A stretch of DNA of 64,000 nt from Paraneptunicella aestuarii (GCF_019900845.1 NZ_CP074570.1:2108001-2172000), one strand, 5' to 3'; counted from the stretch's first letter, positions 1 through 9,387 are shown. Numbers and translations: made by a program. The notes: generated by a model not told the origin, from the letters alone.

Positions 1-1
1 T

Positions 2-607
2 GGCCTTTCTTATGGCGTGATTGAAGCCTTTAGAGCCATTAGACCCGAAAGCAAGTTCCTTGAGTTAGTACATAGGTTGGATCGCGATACCTCTGGATGC
101 CTGATGATAGCCAAGCGCCGCTCTGCGCTTAAGTCATTGCACGAGCAAATTCGAAGCAAAACCGTTGATAAGCGATATCTGGCGTTGGTTGCTGGTACAT
201 GGCCGAAAAGTCGGCGAGTAGTGCAAGCCCCCCTACATAAGAATACATTACGTTCAGGTGAAAGGGTGGTTCGTGTTTCTCAAGATGGTAAGCCTTCTGA
301 AACCCGATACTCAGTGATGCAGCGATATCAAGGCGCTACATTGGTTGAAGCTTTACCTATTACCGGGCGGACGCACCAGATTCGGGTTCATTGCCAGTAT
401 GCTGGACATTGTATTGCTGGTGATCCTAAATACGGCGACAAACAATTTGAAGAAGATGTGATTGCCAATACGGGATTAAAGCGTTTGTTTTTACACGCAC
501 ATCAATTGAGTTTTGATGATCCTCGTACCGGGGAAAGACGCACTTTTGATGCTGCTATGGATGAGCAATTGCAAAGTGCGTTATCTCGACTTATCCCCGT
601 TGAGTAA
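2..607 (+). CDS. rluC: RluC-type 23S rRNA pseudouridine synthase (3' part)
   Basis: This is the C-terminal part of a RluA/RluC-family pseudouridine synthase, which isomerises specific uridines of 23S rRNA. The reading frame is open to the left edge (codons begin at base 2), so the start and any N-terminal S4 domain lie outside the window. The catalytic-aspartate motif HRLDRDTSG is present near the beginning, followed by the conserved [20 protein letters not shown] and AGDPKYG blocks. The Leu-Ser-Tyr-Gly-Val residues before the first possible internal start match the RluC subgroup. Its neighbour is a convergent Maf-family gene, as in E. coli, where rluC lies beside yceF. I am confident of the family and fairly confident of RluC rather than RluA or RluD. 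Confidence 0.88.
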   Translation, partial: GLSYGVIEAFRAIRPESKFLELVHRLDRDTSGCLMIAKRRSALKSLHEQIRSKTVDKRYLALVAGTWPKSRRVVQAPLHKNTLRSGERVVRVSQDGKPSETRYSVMQRYQGATLVEALPITGRTHQIRVHCQYAGHCIAGDPKYGDKQFEEDVIANTGLKRLFLHAHQLSFDDPRTGERRTFDAAMDEQLQSALSRLIPVE

Positions 608-634
608 TATTGCTTTTTGAATCCTATCGCTGGC

Positions 635-1291
635 TTAGTCAGCGATAGGTATTTGCTGTAGCAAATTAATACCAGCCTGTTTAAATAATTCAGCTAATGC
701 TATGAGAGGGAGACCGACCAATGCGTTTGGATCTCTTCCCTCCAGTTTTGAGAATAGAAGAATTCCTATCCCTTCACTTTTAAATGCGCCTGCACAGTCA
801 TAGGGTTGCTCTAAATCCAGATAATGACTGATGTCGTCATCAGACAGGGTTTTAAAATAAACCGAATATTGTTCTAACAAGGTATAAATAGCATTGGTTC
901 TTGTATCGAACAGTGCTAATCCAGTCAGGAAGTCTACTTTATTACCACTAAAGCGACGTAATTGTTGAAAAGCCTTTTCTTTATTGCCCGGCTTACCGAG
1001 AATGTCCTGTTCAAAACAAGCTATCTGATCGGCTGCTACTATATAAGCAGAGGAATGGTATTTTTCGGGTAGGGATGTTGTTAAATGGTTATTCGCTATT
1101 TCCAGTGCTTTCTCTTTCGCGAGTCGAATGACCAGCTCATTGGGAGGTTCATTTTCCAATGCGGATTCATCAATATTGGGGGAGATGGCAAGGAATGGAA
1201 TTCCCAGTTTTTTCAGTACGTTTTGCTTGTATTTTGACTCTGTTGCCAGTATCAAAGGTAATGAGTTTGTTAAATTATGTTCAAACGGCAA
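635..1291 (-). CDS. yceF: Maf-family nucleotide pyrophosphatase (YceF-like)
   Basis: This encodes a Maf/YceF-like protein of about 218 residues. The family hydrolyses modified nucleoside triphosphates, and YceF prefers 7-methyl-GTP. Supporting blocks are ILAT near the N terminus, DES, AADQIACF, GKPG, and SGNKVDFLTGLALFD. I chose the TTG at 1291 because a strong AAGGGGGA ribosome site sits five bases upstream. The longer TTG start at 1312 has none. The usual N-terminal SxSxRR signature is replaced by a Thr-Glu-Ser-Lys-Tyr-Lys stretch, so substrate preference may differ from E. coli. The gene diverges from yceD with a short shared upstream region and converges on rluC. Confidence 0.85.
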   Translation of the reverse strand: MPFEHNLTNSLPLILATESKYKQNVLKKLGIPFLAISPNIDESALENEPPNELVIRLAKEKALEIANNHLTTSLPEKYHSSAYIVAADQIACFEQDILGKPGNKEKAFQQLRRFSGNKVDFLTGLALFDTRTNAIYTLLEQYSVYFKTLSDDDISHYLDLEQPYDCAGAFKSEGIGILLFSKLEGRDPNALVGLPLIALAELFKQAGINLLQQIPIAD

Positions 1292-1357
1292 GGAATCCCC
1301 CTTAAATACCAAGATTTTTTTGACTCAGAGACATTTCCTCTATATGATGCGCCCGCT

Positions 1358-1885
1358 ATGCAGAAAGTCAAACTGCCCAAACAAGTTGAACCGTTCAAAA
1401 GTGCCTCTAAACGCTCTGATTATAAGGGTATTATGCTGGCTCATGATATGCTACGGCTTAATGAAGCAGTTGACCAGGTGCTAGATGATATTGCAATAAC
1501 AGTTAAGTTTGATACTGATGCTCAGGGTCTAACTTATTTTGAAGGCAACTTGCAGACCACTGTGAGTCTGATTTGCCAGCGTTGTAATGAATCCTTTGTT
1601 CACAATGTCGATGTAGATTTCTGTTTCTGTCCGGTTACAGATTCAGACAATGTGGACGAAATACCGGAAACCTATGAGCCGGTCGAAGTGGATGAGTTTG
1701 GCGAGATTAATTTACTTGAATTGTTCGAGGATGAACTGATTCTTTCATTACCTATTGTGGCTATGCATCAGGAAGATGATTGCAAAATGGGTAACGAAAG
1801 TTTGAGTTATGGAAGCATCGAGCCGGAACAAGAAAAACCAAATCCATTTGCTGTGTTGAAAGAACTTAAGCGTAATCAGGAGTAA
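1358..1885 (+). CDS. yceD: YceD/DUF177 23S rRNA accumulation protein
   Basis: This encodes a 175-residue DUF177 protein. YceD is linked to 23S rRNA accumulation and is almost always the gene before rpmF. The N terminus MQKVKLPK matches E. coli YceD and decides the start at 1358, although the frame is open further upstream. A CxxC pair (CQRC) in the middle, the YEPVEVDEFGEI block and the C-terminal KPNPFAVL motif are all present. It lies four bases before rpmF, so the two are surely co-transcribed. Confidence 0.92.
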   Translation: MQKVKLPKQVEPFKSASKRSDYKGIMLAHDMLRLNEAVDQVLDDIAITVKFDTDAQGLTYFEGNLQTTVSLICQRCNESFVHNVDVDFCFCPVTDSDNVDEIPETYEPVEVDEFGEINLLELFEDELILSLPIVAMHQEDDCKMGNESLSYGSIEPEQEKPNPFAVLKELKRNQE

Positions 1886-1888
1886 GTA

Positions 1889-2059
1889 ATGGCGGTACAA
1901 CAGAATCGTAAAACTCGCTCCAAGCGTGGCATGCGTCGCTCTCACGACGCGCTACCTGGGGCGACATTATCAATTGACTCGACTACTGGTGAAACCCATC
2001 GTCGTCACCATGTGACTGCAGATGGCTTTTACAAAGGCAAGAAAGTCGTAGATAAGTAA
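1889..2059 (+). CDS. rpmF: 50S ribosomal protein L32
   Basis: This encodes the 56-residue large-subunit ribosomal protein L32. The N terminus [20 protein letters not shown] is diagnostic, and the [18 protein letters not shown] tail completes the family pattern. The length is one residue short of E. coli L32. The gene begins directly after yceD and is followed by two hairpins, the second with a T-run, so the yceD-rpmF operon appears to end here rather than continue into plsX/fabH. Confidence 0.97.
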   Translation: MAVQQNRKTRSKRGMRRSHDALPGATLSIDSTTGETHRRHHVTADGFYKGKKVVDK

Positions 2060-2100
2060 GCATCATTTACCGGGAACAATTTAATTGGTTCCGGTTTTTG

Positions 2101-2137
2101 AAGCTGATGGGGGCATTTAATGCCCCTTAGCTTTTTT
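2101..2137 (+). terminator. Rho-independent terminator after rpmF
   Basis: An outer stem AAGCT/AGCTT encloses the strong hairpin GGGGCATTTAATGCCCC, followed by six T residues. A weaker hairpin (CCGG-AAC/GTT-CCGG, with a bulge) lies just upstream at about 2070-2095. Together they should end the yceD-rpmF transcript. Confidence 0.8.
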
Positions 2138-2714
2138 AGGCACCTTGTTTTTCGGGCACGGTTGTTTTCAAATTATTTGAAACAATTATTTCAACTTAAT
2201 ATTTAAAATATTCTTTCCTGAATTAATCTCTTTAATTCAAGCCACCTGTGTGCATTCTGTACAAAAATCTTAATTTCCTGCCATTTTTATTTTGATGGTG
2301 TTTTGCTTTTTGAGCTCAGTTAAACCATAGTTTTCTGAGTGCATTAATGCTTGGTTTTGCTGTTTATTGTCAAGGAGTGAAATCCTTTACACATCCGATC
2401 TGTAACGAGATTACAGACGCTTTGCCTTGGAAATGCGAGAATAGCGAACCTTTGATTTTGAGGAACTATTTATAGGGATTCAAAGTCAGTAATAAAAGCA
2501 ATCAAGTAATTAGAAATAAAATAATATGAAACTTGCTTTTGCGTTATTAGACAAAAATAAGCGGGTATTTAAAATACTGCTTTTTGCTCGCAAGAGTTGA
2601 TTTTTGAGATTGCGCAATTATTTAGGGAATCTTGATAAGTTCAGAAAATTGAAAAACGTAAACGGGAATGCGTTCTGAACTAAAGCTACAGTTTTATTGG
2701 AAGGTCGTAAGTTA
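2138..2714. other. Long non-coding region where plsX is usually found
   Basis: This AT-rich stretch has no convincing coding frame and no recognisable plsX remnant. It must hold the promoter of the fab genes. Two structures are visible. One is a hairpin at about 2562-2588 (GTATTT/AAATAC core followed by TTTTTG). The other is a perfect 9-bp inverted repeat AGTTCAGAA (2638-2646) / TTCTGAACT (2673-2681) ending 33 bases before the fabH start. I can assign no regulator to it. Confidence 0.6.
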
Positions 2715-3674
2715 ATGTATTCAAGAATAATAGCAACAGGTAGTTATTACCCTGCAGAAGTAAGAACCAACGCCGACTTGGAAAAAATGGTGGATACCAG
2801 CGACCAATGGATAACTGACAGAACGGGTATCAAAGAACGCCGCATCATGGCGAGCGATGAAACGGTCAGTGATATGGGCACAAAAGCTGCTCGTGCGGCG
2901 TTGGAAATGGGGGATGTTGACCCTTCTTCAATTGATATGATTATTTGTGCCACAGCAACCGGCCCCAGAACCTTCCCCAGCGTTGCCTGTGACATTCAAA
3001 AAGAACTTTCTCTCGATGGTATTCCTGCCTTTGATTTAAATGCTGCCTGTGCTGGATTTTGTTTTGCCATGAGTGTGGCTGATCAATACATCAAAACAGG
3101 TATGTGTAAGCGTATTTTGGTTGTAGGTGCTGATGCCTTGTCTCGCTTGGTAGATCCAAGTGATAGAACCATGATTATTCTGTTTGGTGACGCCGCGGGA
3201 GCTTGTATTCTTGAAGCCAGCGAAACACCGGGAATTTTATCCAGTCACATTCATGCTTCCGGCAAACATGGTGATCTTCTTTATGCAGGAACTCCGGTTT
3301 GGGGAGATGTAGAATCCGTTAATAGTTCTTGGGGTGTAATGAAAGGCAACGAAGTTTTTAAAGTTGCGGTTACCAAACTCAGTGAATTGGTTGAACAAAC
3401 CCTGGCGGCTAACAATATGAGCAAGTCTGAACTGGATTGGCTTGTACCTCATCAGGCTAATTTCCGTATCATTAAGGCAACAGCAAAAAAACTTAACATG
3501 TCGATGGATCATGTTGTTCTTACGTTGCCAAAATTTGGTAATACCTCAGCAGCTTCTGTTCCTACTGCTTTGGATACCGCAATTCGCGATGGGCGCATTC
3601 AGCGTGGTCACACATTAATGCTTGAGGCATTTGGTGCGGGCTTTACCTGGGGCTCCTTGCTGATTAAATATTAA
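2715..3674 (+). CDS. fabH: Beta-ketoacyl-ACP synthase III
   Basis: FabH condenses acetyl-CoA with malonyl-ACP to start type II fatty acid synthesis in the cytoplasm. The 319-residue product has the thiolase-fold triad Cys112 (AACAGF), His246 (VPHQANFRI) and Asn276 (FGNTSAAS). I chose the ATG at 2715, because the N terminus [13 protein letters not shown] matches the family and a GGAAGG site lies upstream. A TTG start at 2697 is possible but less likely. It begins the fabH-fabD-fabG-acpP-fabF series. The preceding gene is rpmF rather than the usual plsX. Confidence 0.95.
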   Translation: MYSRIIATGSYYPAEVRTNADLEKMVDTSDQWITDRTGIKERRIMASDETVSDMGTKAARAALEMGDVDPSSIDMIICATATGPRTFPSVACDIQKELSLDGIPAFDLNAACAGFCFAMSVADQYIKTGMCKRILVVGADALSRLVDPSDRTMIILFGDAAGACILEASETPGILSSHIHASGKHGDLLYAGTPVWGDVESVNSSWGVMKGNEVFKVAVTKLSELVEQTLAANNMSKSELDWLVPHQANFRIIKATAKKLNMSMDHVVLTLPKFGNTSAASVPTALDTAIRDGRIQRGHTLMLEAFGAGFTWGSLLIKY

Positions 3675-3755
3675 TTTCATTTTGTCTACATAGAGTCAGG
3701 TTAGCATTGGTACGTTAGCCTGCGGTTACTCTGTGTAATTTTATTAGGAAACGAT

Positions 3756-4685
3756 ATGTCTAAAACTGCATTTGTATTTCCCGGTCAAGGTTCTCAAACC
3801 GTGGGAATGATGTCAGATATGGCCGAGGCTTATCCGTCCATTCAGGAAAGTTTTGCTGAAGCTTCTGACGCACTGGGTTTTGATTTGTGGAAGGTGGTAC
3901 AAGAAGGGCCGCTGGAAGAATTGAATAAAACCAGTATCACTCAGCCTGCCTTATTAACTGCCAGTGTTGCTATTTGGCGAGAGTATTGTGCACAAGGTGG
4001 CGCGGCTCCGGATTTTATCGCTGGACATAGCTTGGGTGAATATACTGCACTGACTTGTGCAGGTGTATTTACATTAGCTGATGCGGCTAGCCTGGTTCAT
4101 GCCCGTGGTACGTATATGCAACAAGCCGTTCCTGAAGGCGCGGGTAGCATGGCGGCGATTATTGGTTTGGACGACGACAAAGTTGTCGAGTTGTGTGAAG
4201 AAGTGGCTGAAGGGCAGGTTGTGTCTGCGGTTAACTTCAATTCACCCGGGCAAGTAGTTATTGCTGGACACGCTGAAGCCGTTGACAGAGCGATCAAAGG
4301 TTGTAAGGCCAAAGGTGCTCGTATGGGAATGCCCTTACCTGTGAGTGTTCCTTGTCATTGCAGTTTAATGCAGGATGCTGCAGGTCAGTTAGCTGACAAG
4401 TTAAATGCAACGCCAATGAACAGTCCTGTTATTCCTGTTATTAACAATGTCGATGTGGCAATTGTCAGCGATGTTGATGGTATTCGAGATGCTTTGATTC
4501 GCCAGTTATATGGCCCTGTTCGCTGGACTGAAACCATCCAGAAACTTGCATCAGAAGGCGTCACTAATATTATTGAATGTGGGCCGGGCAAAGTGCTGAG
4601 CGGGCTAACAAAACGAATTGATAAATCCATCGGTGGAACGGCGATTAATACGCCTGATAGTCTCACCGCTGTATTAAATAAATAG
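3756..4685 (+). CDS. fabD: Malonyl-CoA:ACP transacylase
   Basis: FabD moves the malonyl group from CoA to ACP for chain elongation. The 309-residue protein begins with the FPGQGSQ motif. Its nucleophile Ser92 lies in GHSLGE, and the partner is His201 (VPCHCSLM). Length and motifs match the E. coli enzyme. It follows fabH by about 80 bp and precedes fabG by 8 bp, so it is part of the fab operon. Confidence 0.97.
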   Translation: MSKTAFVFPGQGSQTVGMMSDMAEAYPSIQESFAEASDALGFDLWKVVQEGPLEELNKTSITQPALLTASVAIWREYCAQGGAAPDFIAGHSLGEYTALTCAGVFTLADAASLVHARGTYMQQAVPEGAGSMAAIIGLDDDKVVELCEEVAEGQVVSAVNFNSPGQVVIAGHAEAVDRAIKGCKAKGARMGMPLPVSVPCHCSLMQDAAGQLADKLNATPMNSPVIPVINNVDVAIVSDVDGIRDALIRQLYGPVRWTETIQKLASEGVTNIIECGPGKVLSGLTKRIDKSIGGTAINTPDSLTAVLNK

Positions 4686-4693
4686 GGGATCCT

Positions 4694-5431
4694 ATGTCTG
4701 ACTTGCAAGGTAAAATTGCATTAGTAACTGGAGCCAGCCGTGGTATTGGAAAAGCCATTGCTGAAAAACTGTTGTCTTTAGGGGCAACGGTTATTGGTAC
4801 TGCAACATCTGAAAACGGTGCTGCAAACATTGCTGAATATCTAGGTGACAAAGGGATGGGAGCGGTATTAGACGTTTCTCAACAAGATTCCATTGACGCT
4901 TTAATGAGCTCCATCAAAGAAAAATATGGCGATATTGATATTTTGGTCAATAACGCAGGCGTGACCCGTGATAATTTGCTGTTAAGAATGAAAGAAGAAG
5001 AATGGCAAACCATCATGGATACCAACCTGACTTCCATTTTCAGAATGTCCAAAGTTGTCTTACGAGGCATGATGAAAAAACGTGCAGGGCGCATTATTAA
5101 TATTGGCTCTGTGGTTGGCAGTAGTGGTAATCCGGGACAAGCTAACTATGCAGCCGCAAAAGCAGGGTTAATTGGTTTCACCAAATCAATGGCTCGAGAA
5201 ATCGCATCTCGTGGCGTTACTGTTAACGTAGTTGCGCCCGGTTTTATCGCCACAGACATGACTGAAGAGCTGAGTGATGAGCAAAAAGCTGCCATTATGA
5301 AGGATGTACCTGCTGAAAGGTTGGGTAAGCCTTCTGAAATTGCGGCCGCCGTTGCCTTTTTAGCGTCTGACGAAGCCGCTTACATTACCGGTGAAACATT
5401 GCATGTAAATGGTGGCATGTTTATGGGTTAA
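4694..5431 (+). CDS. fabG: 3-oxoacyl-ACP reductase
   Basis: FabG reduces 3-oxoacyl-ACP to 3-hydroxyacyl-ACP with NADPH. The 245-residue short-chain dehydrogenase has the cofactor motif TGASRGIG at residues 12-19, NNAGV in the middle, and the catalytic set Ser139, Tyr152, Lys156 (YAAAK). The C terminus GGMFMG is typical. It starts 8 bp after fabD. Confidence 0.97.
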   Translation: MSDLQGKIALVTGASRGIGKAIAEKLLSLGATVIGTATSENGAANIAEYLGDKGMGAVLDVSQQDSIDALMSSIKEKYGDIDILVNNAGVTRDNLLLRMKEEEWQTIMDTNLTSIFRMSKVVLRGMMKKRAGRIINIGSVVGSSGNPGQANYAAAKAGLIGFTKSMAREIASRGVTVNVVAPGFIATDMTEELSDEQKAAIMKDVPAERLGKPSEIAAAVAFLASDEAAYITGETLHVNGGMFMG

Positions 5432-5516
5432 CCCGTTGGGTTATTTTGTTACTCTTGGCTAATGTTGTTTTTGTGTTAAATTGTGGTTAGACCAGCAAAA
5501 AAGGTGCATCCCGGGC

Positions 5517-5545
5517 TTGCATGGTCTACCTTAGACGAATACACT
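5517..5545 (+). promoter_or_regulatory. Candidate acpP promoter
   Basis: TTGCAT and TACACT are separated by exactly 17 bp, about 50 bp before the acpP start. The -35 box sits inside a perfect inverted repeat TAGACCA (5488-5494) / TGGTCTA (5522-5528). An own promoter for acpP would fit the very high ACP demand. The motif match is moderate and unproven. Confidence 0.4.
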
Positions 5546-5597
5546 AGCCGCCGATTTAAGATTTAGAATCTAGCGACATCAAAGGATAACTAGAAAT

Positions 5598-5837
5598 ATG
5601 AGCAATATCGAAGAGCGCGTTACGAAAATCATCGTAGAGCAATTGGGTGTTAAAGAAGAAGAAGTTAAGCCTGAAGCATCTTTTGTCGATGATTTGGGTG
5701 CTGATTCATTAGATACCGTTGAACTGGTGATGGCTTTGGAAGAGGAATTCGACACTGAGATCCCTGACGAAGAAGCTGAAAAGATCACAACTGTTCAAGC
5801 CGCTATTGATTACATCAATGCGAACCACGACGGTTAA
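5598..5837 (+). CDS. acpP: Acyl carrier protein
   Basis: This encodes the 79-residue acidic carrier on which fatty acids are built. Ser37 in the [12 protein letters not shown] motif carries the phosphopantetheine arm. Length, acidity and the helix pattern match AcpP closely. A GGATAA ribosome site precedes the start. The gene has about 165 bp of upstream DNA with a candidate promoter and a hairpin terminator or attenuator directly after it, so it is probably expressed more strongly than its neighbours. Confidence 0.98.
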   Translation: MSNIEERVTKIIVEQLGVKEEEVKPEASFVDDLGADSLDTVELVMALEEEFDTEIPDEEAEKITTVQAAIDYINANHDG

Positions 5838-5853
5838 GACACAGATTCTATAG

Positions 5854-5876
5854 AGGCGGCTTTTAGCCGCCTTTAC
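5854..5876 (+). terminator. Hairpin between acpP and fabF
   Basis: AGGCGGC and GCCGCCT form a 7-bp GC-rich stem with a TTTTA loop, 16 bp after acpP. Only a short, interrupted T-tract follows, so it may act as a partial terminator that lowers fabF relative to acpP. Confidence 0.6.
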
Positions 5877-6159
5877 TATTCCGATATTTCAAATATCAAC
5901 ACGAATATCAACAATAGCTACTTTATAATGCCTGCCTATAAGTTCCCGGAATTGGCATTTGTCCGTACTTCTCTAAACAGTACCTCAAGAAGCCGTCTTT
6001 GGCTTAGACAAGCCCTTCTTACTTTCTTATATATCAACATCGACACTTTGTTTCTGATGTGGAATCAGGCGTTTTTGCTATTGTTTAAAGTAGGCAGAAT
6101 ATTAGAACAATCTGCTATTTCTTATATTTACCTGACGAGATTTTTAGAGCGGAGACTTT
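5877..6159. other. acpP-fabF intergenic region
   Basis: About 280 bp without a supported gene. A 79-codon open frame starting at 5928 runs into fabF, but it has no ribosome site, no family resemblance and implausible composition. The region probably carries a separate fabF promoter. I cannot pick one with confidence. Confidence 0.5.
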
Positions 6160-7398
6160 ATGTCTAAGAGGCGTGTGGTAATAACTGGACTGGGAATGCT
6201 AACTCCGGTTGGTAACTCAGTGGCAGAGACCTGGCAGGCGATTAAGTCTGGGCAAAGCGGTATTGGCCCCATTACCCGACTTGATGCCAGTCATTTTGCA
6301 ACCCGATTTGCTGGTGAAGTAAAGAATTTCGACGCAACTGAATATATTCCTAAGAAAGACACCAAAAAGATGGATTTATTCATCCAATTTGGCATCGCAG
6401 CAGGAAAACAGGCATTGGTCGATTCTGGCTTGGTGATAGATGAACATAACGCTGAAAGAGTCGGCGTTAGCATTGGTGCTGGTATTGGTGGTTTGGGACT
6501 CATTGAGGAGAACCATCTTAAGCTGTTAGATAATGGATCTCGAAAAGTGTCTCCATTTTTCGTTCCTTCCACTATTACCAATATGATTTCCGGCTTTTTG
6601 TCGATTATGGAAGGGCTAAAAGGGCCTAACCTGAATATAGTCACGGCTTGTACTACTGGCGTTCATAACATTGGTGTTGCAGCCCGAATGATAAGCTATG
6701 GCGATGCAGATGCCATGTTGGCTGGAGGCGCTGAAGCAGCGATTACTACATTAGGTTTGGCTGGCTTTAATGCGGCTCGAGCCTTATCGACCCGAAATGA
6801 TGACCCACAAAAAGCAAGTCGCCCCTGGGACAAAGACCGCGACGGCTTTGTTATGGGGGAAGGTGCCGGTGTGGTTATGTTGGAAGAGTATGAACACGCC
6901 AAGGCCAGAAACGCGAAAATCTATGCCGAGTTAGTCGGCTTTGGCATGAGTGGTGATGCGTATCACATGACTGCTCCACCTGAGCATGGTGAAGGCGCAG
7001 CTTCAGCAATGGCGAATGCCATTAAAGATGCGGGTATTGATGCCTCAGAGATTGGCTACGTGAACGCTCATGGTACTTCGACGCCAGCGGGTGACATTGC
7101 TGAAGTGAGTGCGGTGAAGAAGATCTTTGGCGATGCGGCCAAGTCCGTCATGATGAGCTCAACCAAATCCATGACAGGCCACCTGTTAGGTGCGGCGGGT
7201 TCTGTTGAAGCCATTATTACCGCATTGGCATTAAAAGAAGGTATTGCTCCACCCACCATTAACCTCGACAACCCGGACGAAGGTTGCGATTTAGACTTTG
7301 TGCCACACAAGGCGAAGCCAATGAATACCGAATATGCATTGTGTAATTCATTTGGTTTTGGTGGAACAAACGGATCTTTATTGTTAAAGCGCGTTTAA
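6160..7398 (+). CDS. fabF: Beta-ketoacyl-ACP synthase II
   Basis: FabF elongates acyl-ACP by condensation with malonyl-ACP and controls the palmitoleate to vaccenate step. The 412-residue protein shows Cys164 (TACTTGVH), His304 ([11 protein letters not shown]) and His341 ([12 protein letters not shown]), the KAS I/II triad. The N terminus [18 protein letters not shown] is typical of FabF. GAGCGGAG lies upstream as ribosome site. Confidence 0.96.
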   Translation: MSKRRVVITGLGMLTPVGNSVAETWQAIKSGQSGIGPITRLDASHFATRFAGEVKNFDATEYIPKKDTKKMDLFIQFGIAAGKQALVDSGLVIDEHNAERVGVSIGAGIGGLGLIEENHLKLLDNGSRKVSPFFVPSTITNMISGFLSIMEGLKGPNLNIVTACTTGVHNIGVAARMISYGDADAMLAGGAEAAITTLGLAGFNAARALSTRNDDPQKASRPWDKDRDGFVMGEGAGVVMLEEYEHAKARNAKIYAELVGFGMSGDAYHMTAPPEHGEGAASAMANAIKDAGIDASEIGYVNAHGTSTPAGDIAEVSAVKKIFGDAAKSVMMSSTKSMTGHLLGAAGSVEAIITALALKEGIAPPTINLDNPDEGCDLDFVPHKAKPMNTEYALCNSFGFGGTNGSLLLKRV

Positions 7399-7423
7399 AC
7401 TCGCGCTTAAACCTGAGAAAATG

Positions 7424-7448
7424 AAGCCTGTTTCACAGGCTTTTTTTT
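7424..7448 (+). terminator. fabF terminator abutting pabC start
   Basis: AAGCCTGT/ACAGGCTT is a perfect 8-bp stem with a 3-base loop, merging into a run of eight T residues. The pabC ATG begins on the very next base, so the hairpin occupies the place of the pabC ribosome site. Confidence 0.85.
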
Positions 7449-8279
7449 ATGAATATAACCTACCAGTCAAATACCTATCCCTCGCAGAGTCGCGCTGTTG
7501 CTTATGGCGATGGCTGCTTTACCACAATGCTTGTGCGCCAAGGTGCAATACAGCTTTTCGAACTGCATATGCAGCGTTTGCAACAAGACACGCAAAAGCT
7601 GGGCTTAAAGGAATTCCAGCCGGAAGAATTCCGGCAGTTTATTGATACGTTGCAGACAAACGAATTAGCACAACAAAATCTTGTGTTAAAGGTATTGGTT
7701 TCTGCTGGCATGGGCGGGAGAGGTTATCAACGCGACCACAATGCAGAATTGCAAGTAAACGTCACGTCTCATCCTGTTCCAGAATATTACGAGCAATGGC
7801 AAGAACAGGGTATCGCATTGGGGTTAAGCCCGTTTAAACTGGCGATGCAGCCAGAATTATCAGGTATTAAGCACTTAAACCGATTGGAACAGGTGCTCGT
7901 TAAAAGCGCCTTTGCTTATGCTTCAAATGAAACCCAGGACGAGATCGTCACCGACACCCAAGGCATGGTGGTTGAAACCTCGGTTGCTAACTTGTTTTGG
8001 CGAGAAAATCAGCAGTGGTTTACGCCCGACTTGCATTATTGCGGCGTTGCTGGTGTGATGCGTGAGCATATTATTCAGCGTTTGGCTGAACATGGCTTTT
8101 TAGTACATCAAGTGAGAGTAAAACCGCAATTGTTATCACGAGTTGATAGCCTTTTGATGTGCAACAGTTTAATGCAACTTGTGCCTGTGACTTCGTTAAT
8201 ATTCGATGAAAACAGTTATGAGATTGCATGTTCACAAAAAGATGTTGCCGATATTCATCGTATCGTCTTTGGCGAATAA
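7449..8279 (+). CDS. pabC: Aminodeoxychorismate lyase
   Basis: PabC is a fold-type IV PLP enzyme that cleaves 4-amino-4-deoxychorismate to p-aminobenzoate and pyruvate for folate synthesis. The 276-residue protein has YGDGCFTT near the N terminus, Lys141 in the IKHLNRLEQVL block (taken as the PLP lysine) and ETSVANLFW, GVAGVMREHI further on. Its place between fabF and mltG is the standard gammaproteobacterial order. The ATG lies immediately after the T-run of the fabF terminator, leaving no separate Shine-Dalgarno sequence. Confidence 0.93.
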   Translation: MNITYQSNTYPSQSRAVAYGDGCFTTMLVRQGAIQLFELHMQRLQQDTQKLGLKEFQPEEFRQFIDTLQTNELAQQNLVLKVLVSAGMGGRGYQRDHNAELQVNVTSHPVPEYYEQWQEQGIALGLSPFKLAMQPELSGIKHLNRLEQVLVKSAFAYASNETQDEIVTDTQGMVVETSVANLFWRENQQWFTPDLHYCGVAGVMREHIIQRLAEHGFLVHQVRVKPQLLSRVDSLLMCNSLMQLVPVTSLIFDENSYEIACSQKDVADIHRIVFGE

Positions 8280-8330
8280 CCCCATAGGTAAAACGAAGCA
8301 GGAAAGACGAAAAAGGACATCAAGTAAGGA

Positions 8331-9380
8331 ATGAGCGTTATAAAAAACATTCAACGATATAAAAGGTGGATCATTGCCTCTGTTGCCATTTTGTTGCTAG
8401 CTGCGATGATCGGCTTTATGGTTTTGTTGAATATGCTGGACGATTTTGAACAGCAACCACTTATGCTCTCTCAGCCTCAAGTGTTCCAAATCAAAGCGGG
8501 AGAGTCTGCACGAAAGGTGGTTAGCAATGTGCAGGAACTGGCTCAAATCCAACCCCAACCTCAACCGAAGATCCTGACTCGTATCTGGCTTAAACTTAAT
8601 TCCGATAAGGCACAATTTAAAGCCGGTTATTACGATATTCTGCCGGGAGAAACGCTGTCTACTGTGATGCAAAAATTTCATCAAGGGCAAACTAAAAAAA
8701 TCAATGTCACTTTGATTGAAGGGCAAACCTGGAGTGAATGGAAAACCCAGCTTATTAGCCAGCCCTGGCTAGTCAACGATATTGATGAGCGTCAGTTGTT
8801 AGGCAAGGTTCAACAGTTGTATCAGGAACTTAAGTTAACCTCGCTGGAAGGTATGTTGATGCCGGATACCTATCATTTGGAAGTAAATACAAAGCTGTCG
8901 GAAGTGGTGTTACTTGCGGCGACTAAGATGCATGATTTTATCCAGGCCGAGTGGCAGAACCGAGCCGTAGAGTTGCCGTTATCATCCAGTTACGAAGCCC
9001 TGATATTAGCCTCTATTATTGAAAAAGAAACGGGAATGGCAGAAGAACGACCTCATATCGCTGCGGTGTTTGTGAACCGTTTAAATCAGGGCATGAGATT
9101 ACAAACCGATCCCACCGTCATATATGGCTTGGGTGATGCTTTCGATGGCAACCTCACCCGAGCACATTTACGCGCCATAACGCCTTATAATACATACCGA
9201 ATGAATGGATTACCGCCAACGCCTATTGCTATGTCCAGCAGAGCTTCTATCATAGCGGCTTTAAATCCGTTACAAAGTAGTGATTTATATTTCGTTGCCA
9301 GAGGTGATGGCAGTCACCAATTTTCGGTGACATTACAAGAACATAACGCGGCAGTTCGCCGTTATCAGCTAGGTAAATAA
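8331..9380 (+). CDS. mltG: Endolytic murein transglycosylase MltG
   Basis: MltG (YceG) is an inner-membrane lytic transglycosylase that cuts nascent glycan strands and helps set their length. The 349-residue protein has one N-terminal membrane segment at about residues 13-34, then a LysM-like subdomain and the YceG catalytic domain. The catalytic glutamate lies in ASIIEKETG, and conserved LQTDPTVIYG and YNTYRMNGLPPTPI blocks follow. It sits between pabC and tmk as in E. coli. Confidence 0.95.
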   Translation: MSVIKNIQRYKRWIIASVAILLLAAMIGFMVLLNMLDDFEQQPLMLSQPQVFQIKAGESARKVVSNVQELAQIQPQPQPKILTRIWLKLNSDKAQFKAGYYDILPGETLSTVMQKFHQGQTKKINVTLIEGQTWSEWKTQLISQPWLVNDIDERQLLGKVQQLYQELKLTSLEGMLMPDTYHLEVNTKLSEVVLLAATKMHDFIQAEWQNRAVELPLSSSYEALILASIIEKETGMAEERPHIAAVFVNRLNQGMRLQTDPTVIYGLGDAFDGNLTRAHLRAITPYNTYRMNGLPPTPIAMSSRASIIAALNPLQSSDLYFVARGDGSHQFSVTLQEHNAAVRRYQLGK

Positions 9381-9387
9381 TCAGCTT

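Noticed and set aside
5928..6167. 79-codon open frame between acpP and fabF
   Set aside because: No ribosome site, no family resemblance, and composition like translated non-coding DNA. It runs into fabF.
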